Shown piece by piece: positions 52,769 through 64,000 of a stretch of DNA of 64,000 nucleotides; within the stretch, counting starts at the first letter, position 1; each line of letters begins with the position of its first letter. This DNA is from Chamaecrista fasciculata (lineage: Eukaryota; Streptophyta; Magnoliopsida; Fabales; Fabaceae), in NCBI GenBank assembly GCA_003254925.1, contig QANZ01005178.1, positions 8,066-72,065 on the forward strand, in the 5' to 3' direction. The position numbers and the translations under genes were made by a program. The notes under the pieces are model-generated. The model did not search any database, was not told the origin of the DNA, and saw only the letters and a program-made list of their open reading frames with translations.

Positions 52769-54889
52769 GTGAATTTGAATTGGCTTGTGATAGAGGGACC
52801 CATTCCTCCTCTTATCCCGATGGCCACATCATGGAGATGTGAATGCCACGTCACCTGACACGATGGAGTTCAAATTCCAAGAAATAAAAATGTGTTCAAT
52901 AGTGTTTTTATTTTGAATAGTTAAGAATAATAATGATGTGTAAAATATAAATATTATAGCCGTTACAGTAGGCAGATAAAGCTGAGGGAAAGGTTATTCA
53001 CAGAATCATGGTGGTTGAGTGGGGAGTAGGGGCAGTCAGAAGAAGGACTATCATCCAATAAAATGTGGCCACGTGAAGAGATACAGCTGGCTACTTTTGT
53101 TGCCAGCTGTCATTGATGGCATGAGCTTAAAAAGAGGGTCCTTCTTTTTGTTGGAATACTACAGAGGCGGAGGGTACAGTAAAATGAATACTCGCTCTCA
53201 ACACAAGACACGCGTCTTATGTCCCAAAATGAATGAAGGAATAGTAAGAGAGAGAGAGAGTGTGTGTGTGTGGATTTGTGGGTATGAGTTTTGTGTGTGT
53301 TGTGTTGCTTTAATGTTGCTGATTTTTAAAATTTCCAGCTGGACACTAGTACAAGCGCATTATACTTGAGAGAGGGGCCGGGCCATTTTTATATTTTAAA
53401 ATTTTAAAATCATATCAATATTTTATGCATCTGAGATGCGTGCCATATTTTTCGGGAATATAATATTATAAATATATAGTACTTTGTTTTTTTTCTAAGT
53501 TAATTATTTAATATTTTATTGAATTTATAAATTTTCAAAGAAGCAAAATATATAATTTAATCTTTTAAAAATTAAATAGCATATTTAGTAGTTACTAAAA
53601 AAATTAAATAGTATAATTTTAATATATAAAAAAGACTAATAAATATATCATTTCATATTTCAGAGATTAAAGATAAATTTAAAATTATTTTTGTTTCATA
53701 ACATTTATAAATAGCATTTGAAATGTAAAATTATTTAAGTACGATTATCGTGATTTTGATAAATACATACGGAAAATTTTATAGATATTTTAAAATTATA
53801 TAAAAATATAAAATAATGAATTATTAAAAACGTGATTGAGTTTGTTAAAATTTATGTTAATAAAAGTTTGTTAAATGATAATTTTTGTAAACACATTTTT
53901 TTTGTCAACTTTATAAATATTAAAAAATATATATATGTCGCTATAATTTTAATTTTTTAAATAAATTTTCAATAATGAAGAATAAAAATTTTAAAATAGT
54001 TATACTATTATTTTTATCTACTATTACAATCTTTATATATTCATTTAAATAATTTTATATCTGTTTGTAAAAAAAAATTCATATCTCAATATTATTTATA
54101 AATAAAAAGTGACAAAATAGACCATAAATTATATACCTTTTATTGAGGTGTTAGTGTACTTGTTATCTTTTTTTTATGCGAAAGAGAGAATACAATTGTT
54201 ATTCTAAAATATACTAAATTTATGTGGGTGCTGATGCCCTTGGAATGATTCGCTGAAGCCTGAATATTATAGTTTCCCATTTTAAACATCGAATTTAAAA
54301 TGNAAAAAACTCACGAAAAGTTTCACTAAGAAAATAAAGTCATTTGAATTTAGTAAACATTCAAATTGCCATAACAAATAACAAACAAAGAAATATTCTA
54401 TTGTTCCTTGGAAAATAGCCTCTGAAAAAGCAGTCTTTTCTTTCTTTCGTTTTTTACTAGGAAAAACTCCTCACTATATTCATAATAAAAGTATTTCAAA
54501 ATAAACAGAAATTCAAACAACCCGAAGGGCTGCTTAGAACTTAGAAGTTTTGCTTTAGAAATCAAAACTGAATGCAAATTTAATGAACATAGTGAAAAGG
54601 CTAGAGTTGTAATTTGAAAGTTTTGGGGTTTGGCCGTATACGTCAATAATTGTACGGGTTCGTAGTTGTGTAGGAATGGCACAAATCCAGAAAAGTATAA
54701 TAAGAACACGTCAAATTATTATGTTGTAAAAGTTTCTTACACTCCAGTTGTCAATATGTTCACAGGTCAGATATTTCTTGTGCATGCGCATTCACATCAT
54801 TAAATATCTGTTCTGAGATGATCCAAACTCAGAAATATCTGATGTGGTATCATTCAAAAATAATAATTATCTGATGTATAAACTAGAAA
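52769..54889. other. XTH upstream region and very AT-rich intergenic sequence
   Basis: XTH promoter sequence at the left, a GA/GT microsatellite at about 53248-53272, then 53390-54200 of extreme AT content. A single N at 54303 has no evident duplication beside it. Bases 54720-54889 may be the outer part of the LTR that follows. Confidence 0.4.
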
Positions 54890-55387
54890 ATGGACACACT
54901 TACCTAGTTCAACGAATGTGGACTGCGAGAGTAAGTTGATCATCCAAGTACCTACAAGAACTTCACAGGGGGCCCTGCGAAGAATACTCCGAAGCTAAAG
55001 TTAGTGTATGAGAGATATGAGAGCAAGAGAATTCCGAAAGGTGAGAAGTGGCTAACCTTAGTCTGCTGGGTTGATCTCTATTTATAGAGCAAGAGGAGGG
55101 TGATGGCCAGCGCGCGGGGCGCACCACGTAGTCAGACAGGAGACTGGAGAACGTGGGTATGAACAAGTCAGTAGCCCACGATCTACAGTAGCGTGGATTG
55201 CGGAACGAGGCAGTCGTGGGTGGCTGCGTTTGAGTCTGAAGGCGTGCGCCATGGCCCTGGTAGATCACGGCCGCCTCTAACTGTGCAGAGGGCAATTGAT
55301 TGGCTCGAGTGCGCCTTACGAGGTGCGGAGGGGAGAAGAGGCCCGGTGCGAGGGCCGTTTAGGCGTACGCCCAAATAGTGATGTCAA
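54890..55387 (-). mobile_element. Probable solo LTR (Gypsy-like)
   Basis: A GC-rich island unlike its surroundings. On the minus strand it has CTCTATAAATAGAGATC (a TATA box at about 55077-55091) and, downstream, phrases of the kind seen after the promoter in plant LTRs (ACTAACTTTAGCTTCGG, then TTCGCAGGGCCCCC). TGACATCA lies at the upstream end. No internal domain adjoins it, so it is a solo or broken remnant. I could not confirm its far end or target duplication. The 110-codon frame inside it is not a gene. Confidence 0.45.
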
Positions 55388-57181
55388 CTTCATTTTTAAT
55401 TATTATATCATTAAAGGGAATTAAGTTATTTCTGATGATTTTTTTCTGGTTTACTTTATTATTTCTAATTTCTAATCTAAATAATTGAGAGTATGAGATA
55501 GATAATTTAATTTATCTTTAGTATATATTATAATATTATAATAAGTGAATTGATAAAAAAATAATAAATTTTTACTCTTTGAAAAAAGAATAACAAAAAA
55601 TTTATTTTAAATTTATAAATAAAAAGAAATATTTGAAAAAATAAAATTGTGGAAATGTACGTCCAGTGTTGGGACAATCTCCTAACATCTTGCCTCTCTA
55701 TATAATTAGAAAAAAAATTCTTTCTATATTTATCAACTAACTTATTATGAGATATATCAAAGAAAAATGGTGTATTTTAATTGTCTATGTTATAAAAGAC
55801 GGTAAATAATAGAAGAAATTACATTTTAGACTAATAATAAAAATAAATATAAAAAATTGAAAGCTAAAAGAGAATAAGAAATAATTTAAAGTTCAAGGTG
55901 AAATTGATCCCATTATTTGAGGACCATGTAGACTATTTGACCTCTTGTTATTCGTGGATAGATTGACTATGGCCTCCATATAGTTTAATTTGACATATAT
56001 ATAATTGTGGCCATAAAAAATTGACATAGCAATGTGAAATATGGTAAAGAAGTAAAAATGGAAAAACCGCTTTAGAATTCAGTTACCTTTTATTTTATCC
56101 AAGATTGACACTAACTAATGATAGCGATATAAAGCAATATATGGGCTTCCATATAGTCCTCTTGCATATGTCTTTTTTTTTTTAATAAAGTCCTTGTGTA
56201 TGTAATAAAGACCTACACAAGAGGAAGATTAGAGATTTAGAGTTCATCATGTAATAATTTTGAAGATTAGAGTTCTACTAAGCATTTTGAACCGAGAAAA
56301 TATAGGTATATATCGTTCTGATCGGGTACTATTATATTGTTTCGACTTTCAATTCGCTTCAGAACGTTGGAAACATATAATTAAGTAGAGGTACTTATAT
56401 TTATAGCTCTCTTTAATCAAAATCTACAAAATTAAATGGTCTGATATACGTTCTTGTCAATGGCCATTGGATTTTTTTAAAGCACGTTGGGGAAAGAGAG
56501 AAGGGGACTAGTTCGTAGCTAGACAGTAGGAAAATGAGTACAGTGAATGATGAAATATGATGAGATGGAAGATTTTCATTTTTTAATAATATTCACTAAA
56601 AGAAGACACGAAATTATATACATGTTAATGTTATTATTTTATTATATTTTGGTATAGAATATGAATGCAAAATTGGACGATATAATGTTAAAGTTGTGAG
56701 CAGAGGGTGTGGCAGTTGCAGAATAGGCTTCCATTTTGAGCATTGGTGTATGAGTAAGCAAGTGATGCTTTTACTCATTACTATTTTCCCATCACGCAAT
56801 AAATTCATTAGACATGGGACACCTTCACTCTCACCCTCCACTGCTCACCATAAACGCAATCTCATCATCATCATAATTATAACTTAGATACCCCAACATG
56901 ACTTTCTTTTAATTTTCCCATCTACAAATTAAATTGTATTCATTGAATTCATCTTTTAAAATTATTTGTGTGAATTGAATGCCACTTTTAATATATGTAC
57001 TCCGTTTTAACTTTTCAAACCTAAAAGGTTAGGTTTATATCATTATTAACCAGGGCAATGTTACCACTTACCACTTGCCACAAAAACGACAGGACTATAC
57101 ATATATGAACAACCAGATAATGCTGTGGCTGTGAGTGGCTATTGGTTACTGAATATTGAGGTTAGAAGAAAAATAAATACT
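55388..57181. other. AT-rich intergenic sequence
   Basis: No gene, RNA or complete repeat recognised. The short frames at 56614-56887 are not convincing. Confidence 0.4.
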
Positions 57182-57561
57182 AGGTAAAAACATCTTTTTG
57201 GTACTTGAACTTTACATCAATTATCAATTTCGTCCTTCATTTTTTGTGATCAATTTCATTCTTAATGTTTCACATTTTAGTCAATTTTGTCATTTGACCA
57301 ACTTTTTTTCAACAAATTAATGAAAGACTTCATCTTATTTTTTAATCTAAGTTAAAATTTGAGTTTCCTATTCTATTAATTTTACATTATATATCATTAG
57401 TTACATAAAATATGTTGTTAATATTTGACTAAAGTAAGAAAAAAAAATAATAAAATTAACCAAAATTCGAAATACTAGAGGCAAAATTGACCACAAGAAA
57501 AGAATGAGGATGAAATTGATAATTAGTATAAAGTTTGAGGACCAAAAAGGTAATTTCACCT
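57182..57561. mobile_element. Foldback MITE, 380 bp
   Basis: Inverted arms start AGGTAAAAACATCTTTTTGG and, from the other end, AGGTGAAATTACCTTTTTGG, continuing with 'aattatcaatttc.tcct' on both sides. AAATACT (57175-57181 and 57562-57568) flanks it exactly, 7 bp, possibly a decayed 9-bp duplication. No coding sequence. Confidence 0.75.
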
Positions 57562-58212
57562 AAATACTAAAACAGACAGAAAACACAGGAGGGGGAATAA
57601 ATAAGATGAGGTAGAGTGCACGCATATTGACGTGACCATGTACGTCTTACTCCTAGCAAAGTCATTAGGGCTATATAGGTTATTCAGGCTAGGCTTTCTA
57701 TATTCTCAAAGTCTGTGAAACTCTTTTCTCTTTGTCTAAAAATTTGGGCAACCATTAAAATTTGGAATGTGGATATATAGGCTATAATATATGGGGCCTT
57801 CTATTACGTTAAAGTTTTTTTTATTGGTCAAGTGAGTTTTCAAACATTAAAAATTATTTTTTAAATAAATTTTTATAAATTTCAAGATATGAGATGCTCT
57901 ATTAACTAATTAAAAAAAATTTTAACATGTGTCTTAAAATCACATGATAGATAAATCCATAATATATATAACATGATATATCCGAGGAATGGCTTGCACA
58001 TCATGTAATTGCCACACGCTTCATCTGGATCATTGATACATAAATAGAAAGTAAAGATTCCTGCGTGTCAGACTGTGATTGGAAGTCTGGAGATATTTGG
58101 ATAGTATTTAGTTGTATAGCAGTAGTACAAGAAAGTGTGGCGCTTAGGGAGGCACGTGAATGGGGTGGTGTTTGAAAAAACGGGATCGAGTGTTGTAGTG
58201 GGTAGTGACGGC

Positions 58213-58558
58213 CTATGAAGTATGGACACTTCATTTTGAAGGCGTGTCACCGTGTCAGACACGTGTCAGTGTCCGACACTCGTACGACACCGACACGACA
58301 CATATACATAAATTTTAGAATATAAATCAATTTTTTGTAACTTTAACATGACATATAAGAGAAAATAATAATAGATATGACATATATTATGAATAAAAAT
58401 TGTAATTTTTAAATTTTTCATTAAAAATTATGAATATTTAATTATTTATATATATAAATGTATGCCGTGTCGTGTCGGGTAATTCTGAGAGTTTGGCGTG
58501 TCGCTGTGTCTGTGTCCGTGTCGTGTCCCGTGTCCGTGTCAGTGTCCATACTTCATAG
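58213..58558. mobile_element. 'Cgtgtc' MITE, 346 bp, exact 8-bp target duplication
   Basis: Perfect 18-bp inverted ends CTATGAAGTATGGACACT. Subterminal zones are packed with GTGTC/GACAC motifs in opposite orientation around an AT-rich centre. GTGACGGC flanks both ends exactly (58205-58212 and 58559-58566). Eight-bp duplications are the hAT signature. The perfect ends and flanks suggest a recent insertion. Confidence 0.9.
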
Positions 58559-58764
58559 GTGACGGCTGTCTCTTAATTAAAGAATTAAAGAAAGCATTAC
58601 AATAATATTATATAATTAACAAAAATATAAGGAAATGTGTATAAAAATAACAAACAAAGCCAGAAGAAAATGAAAGCAAATAACAAAGATGGCACGTGAG
58701 TGAATACCTACTCAGCTTAGACTTTGGTTGTCGTGGAATAGGGACTGAACTCCATTTTGGATAC

Positions 58765-59119
58765 AAGTATATATTTAGACGTCCGGTACACTTTATTTGG
58801 AGGACGTGTTGTCGTGTTAGATATATATTCGTGTTTGACATTCGTACGATATCCACACAATACATATTCATAAATTTAAAAATATAAAATTAATTTTTTT
58901 TATTTATCATAACAAACAGTAAAAAAATAATGACATAAAAGACATATATTATGAATATATATTATAACTTTTTAAGTTTTCATTAAAATTTATGAAATTT
59001 AATTATTTATATATATAAATATATATCGTGTCGTGTCATGTAGCTTTAAGATTTTAGTGTTTCGATGTATCTGTATTCATGTCATGTCTCATGTCTGTGT
59101 CAATGTCCATACTTCGTAG
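58765..59119. mobile_element. Older copy of the 'cgtgtc' MITE
   Basis: The same order as the element at 58213 (GGACGTGTTGTCGTGTTAGA, CATTCGTACGATATCCACAC, AT-rich centre, ATATCGTGTCGTGTCATG, ending CCATACTTCGTAG) but with many substitutions, mostly C-to-T-like. The left end is blurred. Confidence 0.75.
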
Positions 59120-60635
59120 AATTATAGCTAATATATATCAATGATAAAAATTTAATTCCTTTTAAAACTTGAATTTTGTACAGAAATATCATAGTTTTTC
59201 TTTTTTAAAAAAATATAAAGATATATCATATTTTGAAAACTATTTATAAACAGATCGCAGTCGCACAAATAATGAAGCAACGACATTTTCTGAAGTCAGA
59301 AAGCATGGTAGAATAGAATAACGTGTCATGACTGGTGCCAAGAAAATAACACACAAATCATAACATTATAACTAAAAATAAATAAAGTCATGGACTTGAA
59401 CTAATTTATCGGCCCAATAGACTCAAACCCATCAGTAATAGTCTCAGGGTTGATTAGAAGAAGTTTGAAAGAGAGTGAGCTATAGTTAACGGGGAGGATG
59501 TGAAATAATATGAGGTGAGTTAATCAAATTATTTTATTGATTGATAGTTCAATAAAAAAAAATAGTTATAAATAATTTTTTATTATTTAGATATTATAAT
59601 ATTATTAATGAAATGAAATACATTTAAATATGAAGTTCTCAGTAATATCTTTATAATTGTTTTATTTACAATCGATATTTAATATTAATTAATTTTTCAG
59701 TAATTTTAACAAAAAAAATTGTTATTTAATTTAAAAATATTAGAAATATATAAAATAATAAAGAGGTATAATTAATTTGATATTCAAATAATGAATTTTG
59801 AATAAATAGCAATAATATACAGAGATTTTTTTAATTTAAAGTTTATGAAAATTAAAAGAAAAAAATTATTAAAATTCCAAATCATCCTATCTTTCTTACA
59901 ATTTGGAGAGTTTAAAAAGAGAACATTTAAGTGGTTTAAAATGATTCACAAATCATTTTATCTCACCCCATCTCACTCATTAATTAAATTCACCACCAGT
60001 GGTTTGAACTCTTAAACTATCCCATCTCATCACACACCAATCCCAAATTATTCTCTCAATTATGCCTTAAGTTTTTAGACGACGAAGTCCAAATTCTAGC
60101 TCACAACTATATCCTTGCTACTAGCTAAATTGCCAATCAAAAGTCACATATCACAATGGTACTACCTATACAAGGGGTAACAATTGGAGCCTTCATGGTA
60201 GGTAGTAATGACTAATTCTCTCTTTGTACATGAGTCCTCTACTTAGGATAAAAGATTTACCTTAAAATACTTTTAATGTTCAGAACACTTAAAATTCTTA
60301 TCAGTTAAATAAAAGACCAAATAAGGAACCACTATGTTAGACTCATGTAATTTTGGCCTTTCCTATTTAATTGTTTCATAATGTGTTAAAAAATTAAAAC
60401 TAAAAGTATACACAAATAAAACAGTTGGAGTTTCAACTTTCACGCAAGTTGAGTTCTGCATAGTCATCCAATTCCCTATTAAATAATCTGCTGATCAAGT
60501 AGTACAATAGGCTACTCGAACATTGTAATTTATGTTATATTGAGCGTGGCAAAACACCTATTTCCTTGACGAATTGATATCTACTATTAGTTATATATAT
60601 GCTGCATCATATAAATCGTGCGGTTATATTAGAAG
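59120..60635. other. Intergenic sequence downstream of the terpene synthase remnant
   Basis: AT-rich, nothing recognised other than the probable 3' UTR of the terpene synthase near 60600. Confidence 0.4.
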
Positions 60636-61434
60636 CTAGCTAGCAAAGGGTGTAAAAAGCAACGTTTGCACATAATCGTCTACACTATACGCATTTTTGT
60701 CATCTCCTTGCTGATAAATGACCTGAGCAGTTCTTGCAAGGTTAAGCGAAGCCTTCACAATTGATGGAGGCAGAGACTTTGAATATGCTGATTCCATTGC
60801 AATACTATTCAGCTCTAACCACAGTTTCCCAATAAGCTGCCTTATATATTTCCTAGCTTCCTCTTCGTCTGCACCATTCTCTCTCATGTAGCATTGTATG
60901 TTGCATGCATTATCTCCTCTTTCTTGTTCCTCCTAATTAATTACAGTGAATTGTATCAACACTAAGAAAGGATACAGAGAGGAATATATATATATATATA
61001 TATATATACAATTACATATTATAACATACCCTTGAGGTTCCTAAGTCATCCCAAAGGCGAAGAATTTGGCCAGTGCAAGAGAAAAGCCTTGGATATGGCT
61101 TCATCATCATGGGAATGTTTTCCTTAGAGAGATCATTTCCCATTAGGAAGAATGAGTGCACCAAGGCCATGTATGACCCTGCAGATGTCACCCCATTCTC
61201 CAAATGTTCCTCAAAACTTGGTATGTGCCCATTGTTGAACCACTTGGCTTCATTTAGAAATGCTTCAAATATGTCTATCCACTGCATACATAATACATTT
61301 TTTTTATTTTAATTATTTGGACATTAATTAATGGATGGGTATATACCTTATTATTGATCTTACAGTTCTTTTCAAGTGTGCAACGACGGTCAAGCCATGG
61401 TCCTTCTGAACTCTATAGGCGATTTCATTGGTAG
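60636..61434 (-). pseudogene. Terpene synthase 3' exons, cut off by a retrotransposon
   Basis: Three exon pieces on the minus strand: 61364-61434 (ALYNTTNEIAYR...VVAHLKRT, interrupted at its 5' side), 61030-61281 (84 codons: WIDIFEAFLNEAKWF, then LRLWDDLGTSR) and 60636-60932 (99 codons with stop: EEQERGDNACNIQC, then YVQTLLFTPFAS). Splice sites are canonical and phase 0. This is the C-terminal part of the class I alpha-helical domain with the second metal-binding (NSE/DTE) motif DDLGTSREE. Wording and the ALYNTTNEIAYR stretch are typical of the TPS-b/TPS-g mono- and sesquiterpene synthases (linalool or nerolidol type); the product is unknown. The exon is broken at 61434/61435, where a copia LTR begins just before the TTNEIAYR codons, so the DDxxD part, if it exists, lies beyond the element and outside the window. 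The visible exons carry no other damage, so the gene was probably working until recently. Confidence 0.9.
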
Positions 61435-61684
61435 TGTTATACAATGCAGAAAGAGAGGATAAAATCTATGAATGAATATTCAGGAGCTTGTATATTACTG
61501 TGGCTGCAGGACGCTTTTATAGAACATACGTCCTAACAGATTCGGTTACAATACAGGCTATGGACAAATGCTAATCATACACGTGTTACACCAATATAGC
61601 TGACTACAGCTGTACAGAAGTTCTACAATCTTCTAGCTATTAACAACACTAACTATTATACTAATTAATCATATTGTCTTAACA
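61435..61684 (-). mobile_element. 3' LTR of the Ty1/copia element
   Basis: 250 bp. On the minus strand it begins TGTTAAGAC directly after the polypurine tract GAGGGGGGC (61685-61693) and ends GTATAACA, giving the short inverted ends TGTTA/TAACA. It abuts terpene synthase exon sequence at 61434; the 5 bases there (61430-61434, GGTAG on the plus strand) are the expected target-site copy, whose partner lies outside the window. Confidence 0.9.
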
Positions 61685-64000
61685 GCCCCCCTCAAACGAG
61701 AGGGTGTAGGTTCCAGCCCGAGTTTGTTTCTGAAGACTGAGAAGGAAGGAAATGCAAGAGCCTTCGTAAGGCAATCTGCAGTCTGAAACTGAGAAGCAAC
61801 ATGTTCAACCTTTAAAAAACCAGACAACACCAAATCCCTCACAAAATGAACGTCTATCTCAATATGCTTGCTTCGCGAGTGCTGCACGGGATTGGAAGCA
61901 AGTGCTTGGGCACTCACATTATCACACTTCATGACACAAGGTAAGCTCAGAGAGAAACCCAACTCCGAGAACAAGGAAGCAATCCACCTCACTTCAGCAG
62001 CGCCGTCTGCAAGAGCCCTGTACTCCGACTCCGTGCTTGATCGGGAAACTACTCGTTGCTTTCGAGACGACCAAGACACTAAGGAGCTTCCAAGAAAAAC
62101 ACAATAACCTGCCGAAGACTTGCGATCATCTGTGTTCGTGGCCCAGTCAGCATCAGTGTACGTAGTAAGCTGCAAGTTAGAGCAAGGTCGCAAACAGAGC
62201 CCTAAGAAATGCGTCCCTTTGAGGTACCTGAAGACTCTCTTAACAGCCTGCAAGTGAACATCAGTTGGTGCAGCTAGAAACTGGCTCAACTTATTAACTG
62301 CAAACGCGATTTCAGGCCGAGTTGTGAGAAGGTACTGAAGAGAACCAACCATCTGACGATATACAGTAGGATCCTTAAGAGGAACCCCTTCATCCTTTGA
62401 AAACCGTCGACCTGTCACCATCGGAGTATCAACAGAAGCACAGTCAGACAAACCGAATTTCTGTAACAAATCCACGATATACTTGCTCTGGTTTAGATAA
62501 AAACCAGTCTCAGTACGGCTGATTTCAACTCCCAGGAAATAATACACCGAGCCGAGATCCTTGAGAGAGAACAGAGCATTCAATTTTTCTACAACCTTTT
62601 GAAGAGAAGAAGCATCATTTCCGGTAATGAGAATGTCATCAACATAGATCAAAATGAAGATAACATGTTCCCCTGTTCTGTGAAAGAAAAGAGAAGTATC
62701 AGACTTTGAGTTACTGAAGCCCCACTGCAACAGAGTGCACCGTAACCGATCAAACCATGCCCGAGGTGCCTGCTTAAGTCCATACAAAGCCTTTTCCAAC
62801 TTACACACATGATTGGGTAGCTGTGAATCCACAAATCCTTCAGGTTGACGCATGAAAACGTTTTCTTGCAACAGACCATTAAGAAACGCATTATTTACAT
62901 CCAACTGCCTAACCTCCCATTTGAATGACACAGCAAGAGTGAGTATAATACGAATAGTAGTAGGCTTTATTACTGGACTGAATGTTTCACTAAAATCAAC
63001 ACCTGCTTCTTGTTGATAGCCTTTCGCTACTAAACGCGCTTTATGCTTCAAAATTGTGCCATCGGGTTTGAATTTTGTCTTAAAAATCCATCTGCAATCC
63101 ACCAACTTTTCTCTCCCAGTATAGGGAACAAGAGTCCAAGTCTTGTTTCTCTGCAGTGCATCGAATTCAGCTTTCATGGCCTGTTTCCACGAGGGAGAAG
63201 AGAGAGCTTGTGCAACAGTACTAGGCTCACGAGCTTGAAGACGTTGACTTGGTGTCTCAGTGCATAGCAGCCCAACAAATGGATATTTGGGTTTAAAAAT
63301 ACCTGCCTTGGACCTTGTTGTCATAGGATGTGGATTCACCTCTGATATGGGCTGAGTAGAGCGAAGAGCAGGACTTAAATTGGGCTGAGAAGCAGTTGGA
63401 CTGAGCTGGCCCAAATCAGGTGAAGCAGACACACCAAGGCTGTCACGTGGACTGTCACGTGAAGAAGAAGACTCACCACTAGAATCATCGCAAGTTTCAA
63501 CGGGCATATTTGGCACAAACAATCCAGACCGTTGATTATCATTAGATCCAAGCCATTGATTAGGAGGTATAATCTGAATCGGAACAACAAATTCTTGTTC
63601 TGGCTGAGTAGCTCTGCGATTCAAAAACCCAGTGCGAGAGGGAAAACGATTCGCAGCGAAGACAACATGTCGTGACACATACACTCGACCCGTTTGGCTG
63701 AGACACTTAGCCCCTTTATGATTTGATGCTGGACCAAGGTAGAGACATTGCTGACTATGGAACTGAAGTTTATGATCGTTGTAGGGACGAAGACAGGGGT
63801 AGCACGCACATCCAAATGGCTGAATCTGCGTATAATCTGGCTCTTTCCCAAACAGAAGATACAACGGAGTGGCACCTTGAAGCACTGGCGTGGGTAAGCG
63901 ATTGATGAGAAACACTGCCATCTGAAAAGCATCCACCCAAAACGACAATGGCATGCCTGCCTGAGCTAGCAGAGTTAAACCAACCTCCACAATGTGACGA
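61669..64000 (-). CDS. Ty1/copia polyprotein, 3' part (integrase end, RT, RNase H)
   Basis: Retrotransposon polyprotein for reverse transcription and integration. It is open through the right edge of the window. In order from the edge: end of the integrase core (AGMPLSFWVDAF, INRLPTP, FGKEPDY) and its C-terminal region; a linker rich in Ser and Pro; reverse transcriptase (KARLVAKGYQQ, LDVNNAFLNG, LYGLKQAPRAW, catalytic YVDD); and RNase H (TDADWATNTDDRKS, then STESEYRAL and HIEIDVHFVRD). The stop lies just inside the 3' LTR, so the polypurine tract is coding, as in many copia elements. The visible part looks whole, fitting a young insertion. Confidence 0.95.
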   Translation of the reverse strand, partial: RHIVEVGLTLLAQAGMPLSFWVDAFQMAVFLINRLPTPVLQGATPLYLLFGKEPDYTQIQPFGCACYPCLRPYNDHKLQFHSQQCLYLGPASNHKGAKCLSQTGRVYVSRHVVFAANRFPSRTGFLNRRATQPEQEFVVPIQIIPPNQWLGSNDNQRSGLFVPNMPVETCDDSSGESSSSRDSPRDSLGVSASPDLGQLSPTASQPNLSPALRSTQPISEVNPHPMTTRSKAGIFKPKYPFVGLLCTETPSQRLQAREPSTVAQALSSPSWKQAMKAEFDALQRNKTWTLVPYTGREKLVDCRWIFKTKFKPDGTILKHKARLVAKGYQQEAGVDFSETFSPVIKPTTIRIILTLAVSFKWEVRQLDVNNAFLNGLLQENVFMRQPEGFVDSQLPNHVCKLEKALYGLKQAPRAWFDRLRCTLLQWGFSNSKSDTSLFFHRTGEHVIFILIYVDDILITGNDASSLQKVVEKLNALFSLKDLGSVYYFLGVEISRTETGFYLNQSKYIVDLLQKFGLSDCASVDTPMVTGRRFSKDEGVPLKDPTVYRQMVGSLQYLLTTRPEIAFAVNKLSQFLAAPTDVHLQAVKRVFRYLKGTHFLGLCLRPCSNLQLTTYTDADWATNTDDRKSSAGYCVFLGSSLVSWSSRKQRVVSRSSTESEYRALADGAAEVRWIASLFSELGFSLSLPCVMKCDNVSAQALASNPVQHSRSKHIEIDVHFVRDLVLSGFLKVEHVASQFQTADCLTKALAFPSFSVFRNKLGLEPTPSRLRGAVKTI

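Larger units (their letters stand above)
61435..64000 (-). mobile_element. Young Ty1/copia retrotransposon inside the terpene synthase (left part visible)
   Basis: Comprises the 3' LTR, polypurine tract and the second half of the polyprotein. The 5' half, primer-binding site and 5' LTR lie beyond position 64000. The element is in the same orientation as the terpene synthase. No interruption is visible in the part seen, so it looks whole here; age appears recent, but only comparison with the 5' LTR would date it. Confidence 0.92.

Noticed and set aside
54963-55378. Overlapping GC-rich frames on both strands
   Set aside because: They lie in a likely LTR with a TATA box; GC-rich sequence leaves frames open by chance.

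Overview
The window looks like nuclear DNA from a eudicot plant, from a draft assembly. It is AT-rich, its genes are far apart and split by GT-AG introns, the gene families are plant ones (S-domain receptor kinases, B-box factor, xyloglucan endotransglucosylase, terpene synthase), it is full of short foldback DNA transposons, and it has isolated N characters. I cannot fix the species from sequence alone. All splice models were built by eye from reading frames, splice consensus and comparison between the two paralogues. Their lengths close in frame (576, 876, 2946 and 3129 nt).

Layout. 1-4.5 kb: repeats inside a terminal-inverted-repeat element, with an N-marked duplication. 4.5-7.0 kb (-): an intronless S-domain receptor kinase with a non-RD kinase. 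9.5-12.8 kb (+): five-exon mitochondrial frataxin. 16.5-17.1 kb (-): B-box zinc-finger protein. 18.3-19.0 kb: a transposon nested in another transposon. 20.4-23.7 kb: relics of lost receptor kinases and repeated copies of their 5' flank. 23.7-27.6 kb and 31.6-35.7 kb (+): two eight-exon paralogous receptor kinases with S-domain lectin, a WAK-like cysteine-rich ectodomain and an RD kinase. 39.0 kb (+): one-EF-hand PBP1/KIC-like protein. 40.8 kb (+): membrane-anchored methyltransferase-like protein. 43.4 kb (-): small secreted or type I membrane protein. 46.8-48.9 kb: LTR fossils, a GC-rich tract and a 9-bp-TSD foldback element. 50.9-52.6 kb (-): four-exon XTH. 54.9-59.1 kb: a probable solo LTR and several MITEs. 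60.6-61.4 kb (-): the last exons of a terpene synthase, cut by a young Ty1/copia element that runs off the right edge.

How the parts relate. The receptor-kinase block (about 4.5-35.7 kb) is a birth-and-death cluster: one distant member on the minus strand, two apparently whole tandem paralogues, and the tail and head of at least two dead copies between them and the B-box gene. The other genes (frataxin, B-box, EF-hand, methyltransferase, XTH, terpene synthase) show no operon-like or pathway link and look like ordinary neighbours. I found no evidence for a wholly new biological system. The most interesting points are the S-lectin/WAK-like chimeric receptors and their dead relatives, the retrotransposon break in the terpene synthase, several foldback elements with exact 8- or 9-bp target duplications, and the single N characters that sit between near-identical copies and probably mark assembly duplications.
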